Positions 30,087 through 38,839 of a stretch of DNA of 64,000 nt are shown one piece after another. Origin of the DNA: Sedimentisphaerales bacterium (GTDB taxonomy: Bacteria > Planctomycetota > Phycisphaerae > Sedimentisphaerales > Anaerobacaceae); contig JAFGEF010000102.1 of NCBI GenBank assembly GCA_016931715.1, positions 1-64,000 on the forward strand. The letters are read 5' to 3'. The translations under genes were made by a program, and so were the position numbers. How positions within the stretch are numbered: position 1 is the stretch's first letter; each line of letters opens with the position of its first letter. The notes under the pieces are model-generated. The model worked only from the letters and a program-made list of their open reading frames with translations. It was not told where the DNA came from and did not search any database.

Positions 30087-30992
30087 ATGTCATTATTAGT
30101 TACAGGTTCGATAGGGATTGATACAGTAAAAACGCCCTTCGGAGTTAGTGAAAACTGTCTTGGGGGTTCGGCGGTTTATTTTTCATACGCGGCGAGTTTC
30201 TTTGCGCCGGTGCGTTTTGTCGGCGTGGTCGGGCCGGACTGCCCGTTCAAATTAGCCGAGGTCTTTAAAGGCAGAAACGTTGACCTCGCGGGACTTGAAG
30301 TCCGCGAGAAGAGCAAAACTTTCCGCTGGTCGGGGACTTACCTCGATGACATGGATAATAGAACAACGGATTATCTCGAATTGAACGTTCTCGCAGAAGC
30401 TCCGCCAAAAGTGCCGGCAGCTTTCAGTGACAGCAAATATGTATTTCTTGCCAATACAGCGCCGAAGCTCCAGCTTGAACTGCTCGAGCAGATAAAACAG
30501 CCTCAATTCGTCGCAGCGGATACGATGAATTGCTGGATTGAAAGCAACCTGTCACACCTTAAATTGCTTCTTAAAAGAATAGACTGCCTGATAATAAACG
30601 AAGATGAAGCAAGACTCCTGGCTTGCGAAAAAAATCTGATAAAAGCAGGCAAAAATATCCTTGATATGGGCCCGAAAGCCGTACTGATTAAGAAGGGACA
30701 TGCCGGTTCGCTGTTATGCAGTACAAATGGAGAACAGTTTATCCTGCCTGCGTTTCCAGTCGAGAACGTAATAGACCCGACCGGTGCGGGCGACAGCTTC
30801 GCGGGCGGATTCATGGGTTATCTCGTACAAAAACACAAAACAGATGTTAAATCACTCAAGGAAGCCATAGCATACGGCACTGTTACAGCCTCGTTCACAA
30901 TAGAAGGTTTTTCTCTGAACGGCCTGTCCACCATAAACCGGGCTGATATTGATGCCAGGTTTGAGGCGCTTAGAAAAATGACGAGCTTTTAG
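30087..30992 (+). CDS. PfkB-family sugar kinase
   Basis: A 301-residue ribokinase-type kinase. The N-terminal GSIGIDTVKTPFG and GGSAVYFSYAASFF form the substrate side. The C-terminal signature DPTGAGDSFAGGFMGYL (about residues 230-246) holds the catalytic Asp and anion hole. The substrate cannot be assigned; the family covers adenosine, fructose and ribose kinases among others. It is translationally linked to gltX (one-base gap, AGGAGG within the gltX end) and converges on the DUF1080 gene with a four-base gap. Confidence 0.9.
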   Translation: MSLLVTGSIGIDTVKTPFGVSENCLGGSAVYFSYAASFFAPVRFVGVVGPDCPFKLAEVFKGRNVDLAGLEVREKSKTFRWSGTYLDDMDNRTTDYLELNVLAEAPPKVPAAFSDSKYVFLANTAPKLQLELLEQIKQPQFVAADTMNCWIESNLSHLKLLLKRIDCLIINEDEARLLACEKNLIKAGKNILDMGPKAVLIKKGHAGSLLCSTNGEQFILPAFPVENVIDPTGAGDSFAGGFMGYLVQKHKTDVKSLKEAIAYGTVTASFTIEGFSLNGLSTINRADIDARFEALRKMTSF

Positions 30993-30996
30993 TTTG

Positions 30997-31872
30997 TCAG
31001 TCTTTCAGCTCACGAATCCAGATGTTTCTAAACTTAACGGGATTATTATGGTACTGCAGCAGCAGAGGGAGCTTGTCCGCGTGCGGCTCATAATTCGTTA
31101 TAGTATGCTCGTCAATCCATCCTGTTCCGCCTGAAAGCTCGACGTGGTCCTGAATGAGTACGCCATTATGAAAAATAGTGAATGCTGCTTTCTTAACGAC
31201 TTCGCTGCCATTAAAAACCGGGCGGTGGAAAATAATATCATAAGTTTGCCACTGTCCGGGCGCACGGCAGGCATTTACAAGCGGAACATGCCTGCCATAT
31301 AAAGCTCCGCACTGGCCGTCGGGATATGTCTTATTTTCGTATGAATCAAGAATCTGAACTTCGTAAGTTGACATGAGGAACACGCCGCTGTTACCGCGTT
31401 CCTGTGACATTCCTGTCGCCGGTACCGGCGCGGCAAACTCAAGATGAAGCTGGCATGAGCCGAATGATTGTTGCGTTTTGATGTCACCCGCACGGTTCTG
31501 TGATACCATATAACCATCCTGTACAGTCCATCTTACCGGGCTATCGTTTGCAGATACCCAGTTCGACAAGTCCTTGCCGTCGAACAAAACTATCGCGTCC
31601 GATGGAGCTTTGCCAGGCTGGTCTTGCGTACTTTCTGTGCCGGGAGTAATTATTGGCGGAGCAGGCCTGTTTATATCATGTACAAGCCATCGACCTGTTT
31701 CGGATTCAATGTATTGTGTTCCTTGCCTAACCGGGGCAGTTCCGCGTCGCATGCCCCTTCCCATACCCACTCCGCGCCTGGCTGGCTGTTGAGCAGAGTT
31801 TTCCTGTGCCGCATAACCGGCTAAAGTGATAATTCCGAGCATTGATATGCTTAAAAGAACTGTTTTCATCAT
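30997..31872 (-). CDS. Secreted DUF1080 (3-keto-disaccharide hydrolase-like) protein
   Basis: A 291-residue exported protein with a signal peptide (MLGIITLAGYAAQ) and a basic Gly/Arg linker. The DUF1080 domain spans about residues 90-290: IVLFDGKDLSNWVS, FEA-type strands, GNSGVFLMSTYEVQILDS, YGRHVPLVNACRAPGQWQ and the ending FRNIWIREL. This fold is a concanavalin-like sandwich, abundant in planctomycetes and linked to 3-keto-sugar hydrolysis in some members. The catalytic role here is inferred. It stands alone on the minus strand. Confidence 0.9.
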   Translation of the reverse strand: MMKTVLLSISMLGIITLAGYAAQENSAQQPARRGVGMGRGMRRGTAPVRQGTQYIESETGRWLVHDINRPAPPIITPGTESTQDQPGKAPSDAIVLFDGKDLSNWVSANDSPVRWTVQDGYMVSQNRAGDIKTQQSFGSCQLHLEFAAPVPATGMSQERGNSGVFLMSTYEVQILDSYENKTYPDGQCGALYGRHVPLVNACRAPGQWQTYDIIFHRPVFNGSEVVKKAAFTIFHNGVLIQDHVELSGGTGWIDEHTITNYEPHADKLPLLLQYHNNPVKFRNIWIRELKD

Positions 31873-32027
31873 CGTAACCCTTTCAAAATTCGCAGATGCC
31901 TGAAAAAAGATTAAACTAATGTCATAATTATAAAGATATCGGGCGTCCGCGCCAAGTATATAACAGGATTAAAAAATACGACATGTGTCTGTTTGATATT
32001 TCCTGTGCATGAGATTATAATGCCTGC

Positions 32028-32981
32028 ATGAAAACATTAATATACGGCTGCGGCTCGGTCGGGCTTGGACTGGCAAGCTGCCTGTTAAAATCGAACACTG
32101 AAGTCGATATTCTCGCAAGAGAAAATACTATTCAGGCTTTGCAGAAAGACGGCTTGAGAAGAACAGGTATTTTCGGAAACTTCCGTTCGGATTCATCGAA
32201 TTTCGGCTGTTTTATTTCACTTGATGAGATTAAAGGAAAGATTTACGACTATATTCTTGTCAGCACGAAGTCTTTCGATTCGTTCGAGGCGGCAAAAGAC
32301 CTGAACGCTCACAAATCCCTGATGAACGAAAAAACGAAAATTGTACTGTTTCAAAACGGATGGGGCAACGCAGAAAAGTTCCTGACTTTTTTCAATAAAA
32401 ACGTCATATATACTGCGCGGGTAATTACGGGATTTCAGAGAACAAAACCCAACGAAGTGAAAATCACCGTTCATGCAGATTCGATTCATATAGGCAGTTT
32501 GTTCGGGTCTGATTTATCCGCAATGACAAAATTAAGCCTGGCTGTAAATGATGGTGACATTCCCTGCATTGTTACGCACGACGTTGTGAAAGATATCTGG
32601 GCAAAGATGCTGTACAACTGCGCCTTGAATCCTCTCGGCGCGATTCTCGATGTCCCTTACGGCAGGCTGGCTGAGCAGGAATATTCCCGTTCGATAATGA
32701 ATTGTATTGTTGAGGAAGTGTTCCAGGTTATGATAAAAGCCGGTTTCCAGACACACTGGAAAAACGCGAGTGATTTTCTCAGGGTTTTTTATGACAGACT
32801 TGTCCCTGATACGGCGGAACACAAATCTTCGACATTACAGGATATAGCCGCGAAAAAGCCGACGGAAATCGAAGCGCTCAACGGTGCGGTAATTGAACTG
32901 GCGAAAAATTTCGAGATAGACACGCCATATAATTTGGCTGTTTATAATATTATCAAATTTATCGAAGCAAAGTATTCCTGA
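32028..32981 (+). CDS. panE: 2-dehydropantoate 2-reductase family protein
   Basis: A 317-residue NADPH-dependent reductase. The Rossmann motif YGCGSVGLGLASCLL is at the N-terminus (about residues 5-19), FQNGWGN at about 108-114, the catalytic Lys-Asn region WAKMLYNCALNPLGAI at about 191-206 and the tail KPTEIEALNGAVIELA at about 281-296. PanE makes pantoate for coenzyme A. No other pan gene is adjacent and the family has paralogs, so the exact substrate is not certain. It converges on a lipoprotein gene. Confidence 0.82.
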   Translation: MKTLIYGCGSVGLGLASCLLKSNTEVDILARENTIQALQKDGLRRTGIFGNFRSDSSNFGCFISLDEIKGKIYDYILVSTKSFDSFEAAKDLNAHKSLMNEKTKIVLFQNGWGNAEKFLTFFNKNVIYTARVITGFQRTKPNEVKITVHADSIHIGSLFGSDLSAMTKLSLAVNDGDIPCIVTHDVVKDIWAKMLYNCALNPLGAILDVPYGRLAEQEYSRSIMNCIVEEVFQVMIKAGFQTHWKNASDFLRVFYDRLVPDTAEHKSSTLQDIAAKKPTEIEALNGAVIELAKNFEIDTPYNLAVYNIIKFIEAKYS

Positions 32982-33006
32982 TTATTCATTCTGTTAATTG
33001 TCATGG

Positions 33007-33642
33007 CTATCTTATAGATTCGAGGTGTAATATCTCCGGGTCATCTTCTGCGATAACAATGTTTCTTTGACGGGATGTATCTGCGCCGAAATAACGAAAA
33101 CAGCCAACCAGGAGATAATCAATTACGCCGCGTATATCATCGCTGCCTGTGCTTACAGCGGCTTCTCCAACCCAGAGAGCTTTCTTATCACCTGTACCTG
33201 AATCATCTCTGCGAGCGGTAACTTTCATAGAGAGCCACCTGTCATAATATGTATCATAATAAGGAACATAAGTTGTGTATCCAAAGTTGTAGCCGCTCCA
33301 GTAACCGTGATGATAACCGAAGTATGTATGATAATAAGGCTCATAACTGTAATACTGGTGTGAATCTGAACCGACACGGAACGAAATCACATATTCGGAA
33401 TCATTAATATCAGATACGCTGGTATAGCTGTGTCTCTCAAGAAGAGATTCGATTTTGGCTTTGATTTGATTATCGAAAATAGGATTAGGTGAATTAGTGT
33501 CATCAGCTTCAACGTAAAAAGAAGCGTTTTGCTTTATTGGCTGGGTCAGCTCAGAATATCCGTTGATATATACCCTGTAGCCGGAAGTGCAGCCTGCTGC
33601 TAAAAAAGAAAAGCAACTTAAAATCAAACTTAACTTTCTCAT
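33007..33642 (-). CDS. Tyr-rich lipoprotein, DUF4136-like
   Basis: A 211-residue lipoprotein (signal ending FLAAGC, Cys at residue 18). The body resembles DUF4136-type lipoproteins: an early FYVEADDTNSP strand, a YVISFRVGSD strand, then a Tyr/His-rich central stretch (about residues 98-135) and a C-terminal part with ALWVGEAAVSTGSDDIRG. The function is unknown; the family is probably envelope-located. It is likely transcribed alone; the structured element 33673-33848 lies immediately upstream, in its 5' region. Confidence 0.6.
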   Translation of the reverse strand: MRKLSLILSCFSFLAAGCTSGYRVYINGYSELTQPIKQNASFYVEADDTNSPNPIFDNQIKAKIESLLERHSYTSVSDINDSEYVISFRVGSDSHQYYSYEPYYHTYFGYHHGYWSGYNFGYTTYVPYYDTYYDRWLSMKVTARRDDSGTGDKKALWVGEAAVSTGSDDIRGVIDYLLVGCFRYFGADTSRQRNIVIAEDDPEILHLESIR

Positions 33643-33672
33643 TTGTTATCCCTTCAAATTATTTAGACGAAC

Positions 33673-33848
33673 TTTTGCAAAAATGAGAAAAGGCATACTT
33701 TGGAAAGAAAAAATTTATTTCATAATTTTTTCTTTCTAAACATAAAACATTACTTATCAAAGAATTAATGAGACGACAATTTATTATTTTAAGAAAATCG
33801 TTCGGCGATTGTCTTAAATAATATATGCCTTTTCTCATTTTTGCAAAA
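33673..33848. repeat. 176-bp element bounded by a perfect 25-bp inverted repeat
   Basis: The arms 33673-33697 and 33824-33848 are exact reverse complements over 25 bases. Inside are two more hairpins. GAAAGAAAAAATT pairs with AATTTTTTCTTTC (about 33703-33736, 13 perfect pairs). A second arm of about 18 pairs, with one bulge and one mismatch, closes on TTCG-type bases around 33783-33820. The whole could fold into a four-way junction. No coding frame and no obvious target duplication are seen. It could be a MITE-like element or a structured RNA leader of the lipoprotein gene. Confidence 0.75.
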
Positions 33849-33873
33849 CTCTTAATTTAATATAGTATAACAA

Positions 33874-35121
33874 TTATTTTTTTGCTGCACAAGAACCTGC
33901 CAATGCTCCTGTTGACCAGCAGATTTGGAGGTTATAGCCGCCGCAGGGACCGTCGGCATCGATAACTTCACCTGCGAAAAACAAACCCGGGCAGATTTTC
34001 GATTCCATCGTTTTTGGATTTATCTCAGCAAGATTTACACCGCCGCGTGTTACAGTTGCCTCTTCGATGGGCCTTGTCCGTAGCACTGAAAGAGGCAGGG
34101 CTTTTATCAATCGAACGATTTTTTGACGTATTTCTTTTTTAAGCTGTCCCATAGGAACATCATCATCACAGCCCGCAAAACTGCATATGATCGAAGCGAT
34201 GCGTTTGGGTACGAAATCGGCAAGGGCATTTTCAAGTTTCTTTTTGGGATTTTCATTTGTAAATCTGATAATCTGCTCTTCCATTTCTTCCTGCTGTAAA
34301 TATGGAACTAAATCGAGTGCAATTCCCAAAGGCTTTTCTTCTGCCGGCAGAAAATCTGTCATATATCTGCTCATATCCTGAGCCGCAGGTCCCCCAAGGC
34401 CGTTATTGGTGAAAACTATTGCGCCATGAGTTACGATTCTTTTTCTGTTGAGATTCGCCGAAATGCTTACATTTGAAATAGAAGTGCCTGCAAGCTCTTT
34501 TGTCCATTTTTCACTTGTAACGAGCGGCACAAGCGACGCTCTTGGTTCAACAATGCTGTGCCCGAGATTTTTTGCGAAGCGATAGCCGTCACCTGTTGAA
34601 CCTGTTTGAGGCCAGGAAATCCCGCCGGTAGCAATAATAATTTTTTCAGCTAAAAACTGCTGTTTGTCGGTTTTAATTAAAAATCCGCCTGCTACTTTTA
34701 CTATTTCGCGAACAGGCTTGTCATAGAAGAATTTAACCTTAAGTCTCTGAACTTCTCGAATTAATACATTTTTCACATCCTCAGCCTTGTAAGTTGCTGG
34801 AAATACGCAGCCGTCTTCTTCGACTGTTGTATTCAGTCCTATTTGAGCGAAAAAATTCCGAATATATTGAGGCGAGTATTCATAGATACAGCAGCTTAGA
34901 AATTTGCCCATTTTATCATAAAGATGGATAAGATGGGCTGATTCGATTTGATGAGTAAGATTGCATCGTTTGCCTCCTGTAAGCAGCAGCTTGCGACCAA
35001 GGCTTGTATTCGTTTCCATCACAATTGTCGAAGCTCCAGCGCGTGCAGCAAAAATCGACGCCATAAGCCCGGATGGACCGGCTCCAATTATACAGACCTG
35101 TGTTTTTATATTTTCAATCAT
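33874..35121 (-). CDS. BaiN/HI0933-type FAD-dependent oxidoreductase
   Basis: A 415-residue flavoprotein. The dinucleotide-binding motif CIIGAGPSGLMASIFAARAG is at residues about 9-28, GGKRCNLTH follows at about 49-57, IIATGGISWPQTGSTGDGYR at about 166-185, and the C-terminal FAGEVIDADGPCGGYNLQ is diagnostic for the BaiN/RdsA family. The natural substrate of most members is unknown. The gene is probably monocistronic. The downstream inverted-repeat element starts 26 bases after its end and could also act as its terminator. Confidence 0.92.
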   Translation of the reverse strand: MIENIKTQVCIIGAGPSGLMASIFAARAGASTIVMETNTSLGRKLLLTGGKRCNLTHQIESAHLIHLYDKMGKFLSCCIYEYSPQYIRNFFAQIGLNTTVEEDGCVFPATYKAEDVKNVLIREVQRLKVKFFYDKPVREIVKVAGGFLIKTDKQQFLAEKIIIATGGISWPQTGSTGDGYRFAKNLGHSIVEPRASLVPLVTSEKWTKELAGTSISNVSISANLNRKRIVTHGAIVFTNNGLGGPAAQDMSRYMTDFLPAEEKPLGIALDLVPYLQQEEMEEQIIRFTNENPKKKLENALADFVPKRIASIICSFAGCDDDVPMGQLKKEIRQKIVRLIKALPLSVLRTRPIEEATVTRGGVNLAEINPKTMESKICPGLFFAGEVIDADGPCGGYNLQICWSTGALAGSCAAKK

Positions 35122-35205
35122 GGAAGTAGAATGTTTAATTTAACTATATAAGACGAACTTGTCAAACAGATGTCTAAGTTATTTTACGAAGTTATTCTTT
35201 CAAAC

Positions 35206-35233
35206 TTGACAACTGATTTTATTTTTATATAAA
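35206..35233 (+). promoter_or_regulatory. Sigma-70-type promoter for the SAP-like gene
   Basis: TTGACA (35206-35211) and TATAAA (35228-35233) are 16 bases apart in an AT-rich stretch. Start of transcription near 35240 would give a leader of about 175 bases before the ATG at 35415, containing the hairpin at 35311-35356. Confidence 0.6.
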
Positions 35234-35310
35234 TTAATAAGGCAAAGTGATTCAATATGTCCTATAATACAGTTGTCGCCAACATAGATATGCATCAAGT
35301 GAAAAAAAAA

Positions 35311-35356
35311 GTAATTTTTTTAGATAATTTTATGCGGCAAAACCATCTAAAATTAC
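35311..35356 (+). promoter_or_regulatory. Hairpin in the 5' leader of the SAP-like gene
   Basis: GTAATTTT...AGAT (35311-35325) pairs with ATCTAAAATTAC (35345-35356), with three extra T bulged, closing a 19-base loop containing TATGCGGCAAAACC. It lies about 60 bases before the start codon. No known riboswitch class is recognised. Confidence 0.35.
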
Positions 35357-35414
35357 GAAAATATAGTATCGGAAACTTTTAGACATATACAAAATATACA
35401 AAAGGAGACAAACG

Positions 35415-35633
35415 ATGCCTTCTGTAAACACTACAAATAAACGTTTGAGCGTATCAGAAATACAAACGAAAGCCAAAGGACTTGGGATAATTCCCGGTAA
35501 AATGAATAAAACAGACCTTATTCATGCCATTCAAACAGCAGAGGGAAATACACCCTGCTACGGCTGGTCGAACGGCAATTGCCCTTATACCGACTGCTGT
35601 TTTATGGCTGATTGCTTGAAAATCAGGCTGTAA
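35415..35633 (+). CDS. Small SAP/Rho-N-like protein with Cys-rich tail
   Basis: A 72-residue protein with AAGGAG before its ATG. Residues 8-42 (RLSVSEIQTKAKGLGIIPGK, then KTDLIHAIQ) look like a SAP or Rho N-terminal helix-extended-helix, a nucleic-acid-binding fold. The C-terminal half has CYGWSNGNCPYTDCC and one more Cys, five Cys in about 20 residues, suggesting a metal site. I recall similar short proteins in anaerobic bacteria but no assigned role. The long structured leader suggests post-transcriptional control. Confidence 0.7.
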   Translation: MPSVNTTNKRLSVSEIQTKAKGLGIIPGKMNKTDLIHAIQTAEGNTPCYGWSNGNCPYTDCCFMADCLKIRL

Positions 35634-35659
35634 AAAGTATGATTCCATGATATAAGAAA

Positions 35660-36844
35660 TTAAACACTTATTCTCGGAATAAAAATATCAGATAGTGAAC
35701 GAATTGCAAAAATATCTGTCATTCCGGCTATAAAATCTAAAACAATTAGCTCATCAGGATCATTCTGAGTATAAACATCTTTCATATCTTCTGTAATGAA
35801 GTTTTGGAAAATCCTATATACTCTGGGGATAGATCCATTCTTTTGAGGGTCAGAATATCTGTCAGATTCAAATCTATTGGTCCTTTTAATCTCCGACAGA
35901 AGATCCTCAAATAAAAATTTTATTGTTTTACCTGCTTGTTCTTTGTATTCCTCTGCTTTCGGTCTGTGGTAAATATGCTCAATGTTAAATTGTATTAATT
36001 CATGGAGTAAATTACCAAATTCGAGTGAAAGTTCTATATAATTCTTTTCAAAGCTGTTTTTGATAATATCTTCTATGAAGGTACCAATAATCATGCCATT
36101 AGTTTTACCTAATCTCTTTTTAAATTTAGAAGGAATATCTTTTTCCTTTATAATATCTACTTCAATGGCATCTTCAACATCTTTACCGGCATAGGCAATT
36201 TTATCAATCAAACGAACAATACAGCCTTCCAATGTGGCAGGCAAATCCGCATCCTCACGAGTTTTAATATTATCTAAATTCTTATTTTTATCTCCCATGA
36301 GCAGTTTACATGTTTTGAAATCCTCGCCACAATGAGAAACAATGCCATCTCTAACTTCCCATGTCAGATTTAAACCCGGTTTTTCTCTATCTCGTTTTGC
36401 AATATAATCAACTACCCTCAAGCCATAAATTTCATGGGAAAACTTTGGCATACAAGCTTTAAGTTCCAAATGTGAATTGATAATTTCGTTAAAAAAATCC
36501 TCTCCCTGGTGCCCAAAGGGAGCATGACCAATATCATGAGCCAAACCTATAGCTTCTGCTAAATCTTCGTTTAGTCTTAGGCTACGTGCAACTGTACGAG
36601 CCGCGGAAGCAACAAATCTAACATGATCCATTCTTGTACTTACATGGTCATTTTGGGGAAAATAAAAAACCTGGGTTTTATACCTTAAACGTCTGAAAGA
36701 CTGTGAGTAAATTATTCTATGAACATCTCGCTGGAACTCTGTACGAAAATCATCAAAATCTTGTCGTTCTTTTCTTCCTTTTGTATTTACTGCGGCATGT
36801 GGATTTGGGTATAATTCCTTATCTGATCTTCTGTATTTTGACAT
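35660..36844 (-). CDS. dgt: dGTPase-like HD-domain dNTP triphosphohydrolase
   Basis: A 394-residue HD-domain protein of the dGTP triphosphohydrolase type. QSFRRLRYKTQVF at about residues 48-60, RMDHVRFVASAARTVA (first His, about 71-86), then AIGLAHDIGHAPFGHQGE (HD pair at about 108-109) and a later Asp-containing helix (RLIDKIAYAGKDVEDA) complete the metal site. It degrades dNTPs to deoxynucleosides. It starts 58 bases inside the end of the deoxyribosyltransferase gene, with GGAG before its ATG, so expression is coupled. The length is typical for the non-enterobacterial form. Confidence 0.9.
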   Translation of the reverse strand: MSKYRRSDKELYPNPHAAVNTKGRKERQDFDDFRTEFQRDVHRIIYSQSFRRLRYKTQVFYFPQNDHVSTRMDHVRFVASAARTVARSLRLNEDLAEAIGLAHDIGHAPFGHQGEDFFNEIINSHLELKACMPKFSHEIYGLRVVDYIAKRDREKPGLNLTWEVRDGIVSHCGEDFKTCKLLMGDKNKNLDNIKTREDADLPATLEGCIVRLIDKIAYAGKDVEDAIEVDIIKEKDIPSKFKKRLGKTNGMIIGTFIEDIIKNSFEKNYIELSLEFGNLLHELIQFNIEHIYHRPKAEEYKEQAGKTIKFLFEDLLSEIKRTNRFESDRYSDPQKNGSIPRVYRIFQNFITEDMKDVYTQNDPDELIVLDFIAGMTDIFAIRSLSDIFIPRISV

Positions 36845-37446
36845 ATCCTCTCCCTAAACAAATCTATGAGTAAACTTGTAATATCATTTGACGGCTTTTG
36901 GCCTGAAAGAAACTCGCTAATTTGTTTGCCATTATTCATTGTAATTTCAAACTGCGGATCACGTGAACAAATGAAATCTTCTCTCGCTTTAGAAAACTTA
37001 TAATCAAAAGCCCTTGGGATATCTTCATAATTTTTAATATATGAAAAACCAGAAAGCCCCATAACCATCGGATTGCAGTTTCCTTCTAATAACGAGCGGC
37101 TGTCGTTTCTAAAAATGACTATTACTTTATTACACGCCCAGGCAATACCGGCCTCAACCATCGCTCCTTCATCCGGAACACGTCCGTTCATATTTAAAAT
37201 CAATCCATGACTATCAGTGACGTGGAAAACATCAAGAGAAAAAATAGCATTATTAAGAATTGCTTTTGCTTGTTGAGGCGCTACACCTTTTTCAAGTAAA
37301 TTTGGGAAAATATTGGCAAATTCAAGACCATCTCTATGAGGTAAAAACACCTGATATCCAGCCTTTTCAAGGACTGCTGCGATTTCCTGCATTTCTTCAC
37401 GTTCTTTCGGATTAAAAAGAGGACCCGCACAATATATTTTGCACAT
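36787..37446 (-). CDS. Nucleoside 2-deoxyribosyltransferase-like protein
   Basis: A 219-residue protein. CKIYCAGPLFNPKEREEM at the N-terminus, FLPHRDG, then the nucleophile region GRVPDEGAMVEAGIAWA (about residues 118-134, with the Asp-Glu pair) match the nucleoside deoxyribosyltransferase (NDT/PF05014) fold. These enzymes exchange bases on deoxyribosides or hydrolyse the bond. The ribosome binding site GGAG lies five bases before the ATG. Its last 58 bases are shared with the dGTPase-like gene, joining two enzymes of deoxynucleotide breakdown. Confidence 0.82.
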   Translation of the reverse strand: MCKIYCAGPLFNPKEREEMQEIAAVLEKAGYQVFLPHRDGLEFANIFPNLLEKGVAPQQAKAILNNAIFSLDVFHVTDSHGLILNMNGRVPDEGAMVEAGIAWACNKVIVIFRNDSRSLLEGNCNPMVMGLSGFSYIKNYEDIPRAFDYKFSKAREDFICSRDPQFEITMNNGKQISEFLSGQKPSNDITSLLIDLFRERICQNTEDQIRNYTQIHMPQ

Positions 37447-37565
37447 AATATCTCCTATAATAATCCAAACCGAATGAAAAAAATACGAACCTTACAATTA
37501 CCCTGAACCCTGATAACTTAGAGTACAATGTACGTAAAGTCAATATTATTTTTAAAGAAATTGTT

Positions 37566-38807
37566 CTATTTGTTCACGGGTATTTCATGATTTTTATGGC
37601 AGCGCGGGCATGTTACGGTGTTTCTTTTGAAGTTTGGCGGAACTTTCATCGTTAAGCCGCAGGAGCATGGGATAAATGCGAACTGATTCACTTTTCGCAT
37701 GATATCGCCAATCTGCCTCATCTGGTTTTCTTTGCGTTCTTGTTTAGTGGCTTTTTGCTGGGCTTCGCGTATTGCAACCTGCTCTTTGGTCATAGCTGAA
37801 GCAGGAACTAATGCGGCTTTTGAATGCGTTACACTGCTATAAGCATTGGAATAATCTTTGTAAGATGCACCATGTGTCATATTACGCAGAATCCTTACCC
37901 TTTCTGAAATAGGAGGATGTGTGCTCGTCAGGTCGGACAACTTCATCTGACCCCTCTTTTTGAAAGGATTAACAATATACATCGGTGCGGTAACTTTGTT
38001 TGCAGAATCTAATTGAGGAGCCGGGTCGCCTGCGATTTTTTCCAGCGCACTTGCAAGTCCTTCGGGGTAGCGAGTCAGTCTTGCCGCTCCGGCGTCTGCA
38101 AGATATTCTCTCCTTCTTGAGAGAGCAAAGTACAGAAGATTTGCCATTATCGGCGCTAATATCGCTGCGATAATTGTGATAACAAGTATTACAATCTGCG
38201 CTTCACCACCTCCTTTGCCGCCGCTCGAGTAGCGTCTTCTTGAACCCCCAAGCGAACTATAAAACATACTTCGCAGAAACACCTGTGAAAGAAGAACTAT
38301 TGAACCAAGCATAATCCCGGCAAGAGTTACAAAGAGAATATCTCGATGAACGATATGACTTATCTCGTGTGCGACAACACCCTGCAGTTCGTCGCGATTC
38401 AATCGAGCAAGCAAACCTGCTGTGACCGCAACTGAAGCTGTTTCCGGGCTTCTTCCTGTCGCAAAAGCGTTGGGCGCCGGATCATTAATGATATATATTT
38501 TTGGCATTTTCGGCAGAGCGGCAGCGATTTTCATCTCTTCAACAATATTAAATAGCTGAGGATGTACATCGTGCGTTACAGGCTGTGCCCTGCTTGCGGC
38601 AAGGAGAATCTGGTCTCCGCTTGAAAAACTAATCAGCGTGAGAATAAACCATATTCCCGAGGCAATCATCAATCCTATGAAGCCTCCGTTTGCATTTCCG
38701 CCGGAGAAAGCCGCTCCAATTAAAAAACCCAGCAGCAGCAATACCGCCGCCATCAACATCATAAGAAATATGGAATTTCTTTTATTGGCTCTTATCAGTT
38801 CCCACAT
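37566..38807 (-). CDS. M48 family metalloprotease (HtpX-like) with C-terminal zinc ribbon
   Basis: A 413-residue membrane metalloprotease. Two helices at about 12-34 and 42-62 precede the active site HEISH (147-151) in GVVAHEISHIVHRD. More helices follow at about 155-175 and 205-230, then the third ligand region REYLADAGAARLTRYP and THPPISERVRIL, all typical of HtpX. Unusual is a C-terminal zinc ribbon: CSCGLTMKVPP then CPRCHKNH (last about 35 residues). HtpX clears damaged membrane proteins. The gene follows lemA by 32 bases, a common pairing. Confidence 0.9.
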   Translation of the reverse strand: MWELIRANKRNSIFLMMLMAAVLLLLGFLIGAAFSGGNANGGFIGLMIASGIWFILTLISFSSGDQILLAASRAQPVTHDVHPQLFNIVEEMKIAAALPKMPKIYIINDPAPNAFATGRSPETASVAVTAGLLARLNRDELQGVVAHEISHIVHRDILFVTLAGIMLGSIVLLSQVFLRSMFYSSLGGSRRRYSSGGKGGGEAQIVILVITIIAAILAPIMANLLYFALSRRREYLADAGAARLTRYPEGLASALEKIAGDPAPQLDSANKVTAPMYIVNPFKKRGQMKLSDLTSTHPPISERVRILRNMTHGASYKDYSNAYSSVTHSKAALVPASAMTKEQVAIREAQQKATKQERKENQMRQIGDIMRKVNQFAFIPCSCGLTMKVPPNFKRNTVTCPRCHKNHEIPVNK

Positions 38808-38839
38808 AAAATAAATCTGCTATAAAACCTAAATCAAGA

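Noticed and set aside
33660-33860. Target-site duplication around the 25-bp inverted repeat
   Set aside because: The flanking bases (GACGAAC and CTCTTAA) do not match, so transposition is not demonstrated.
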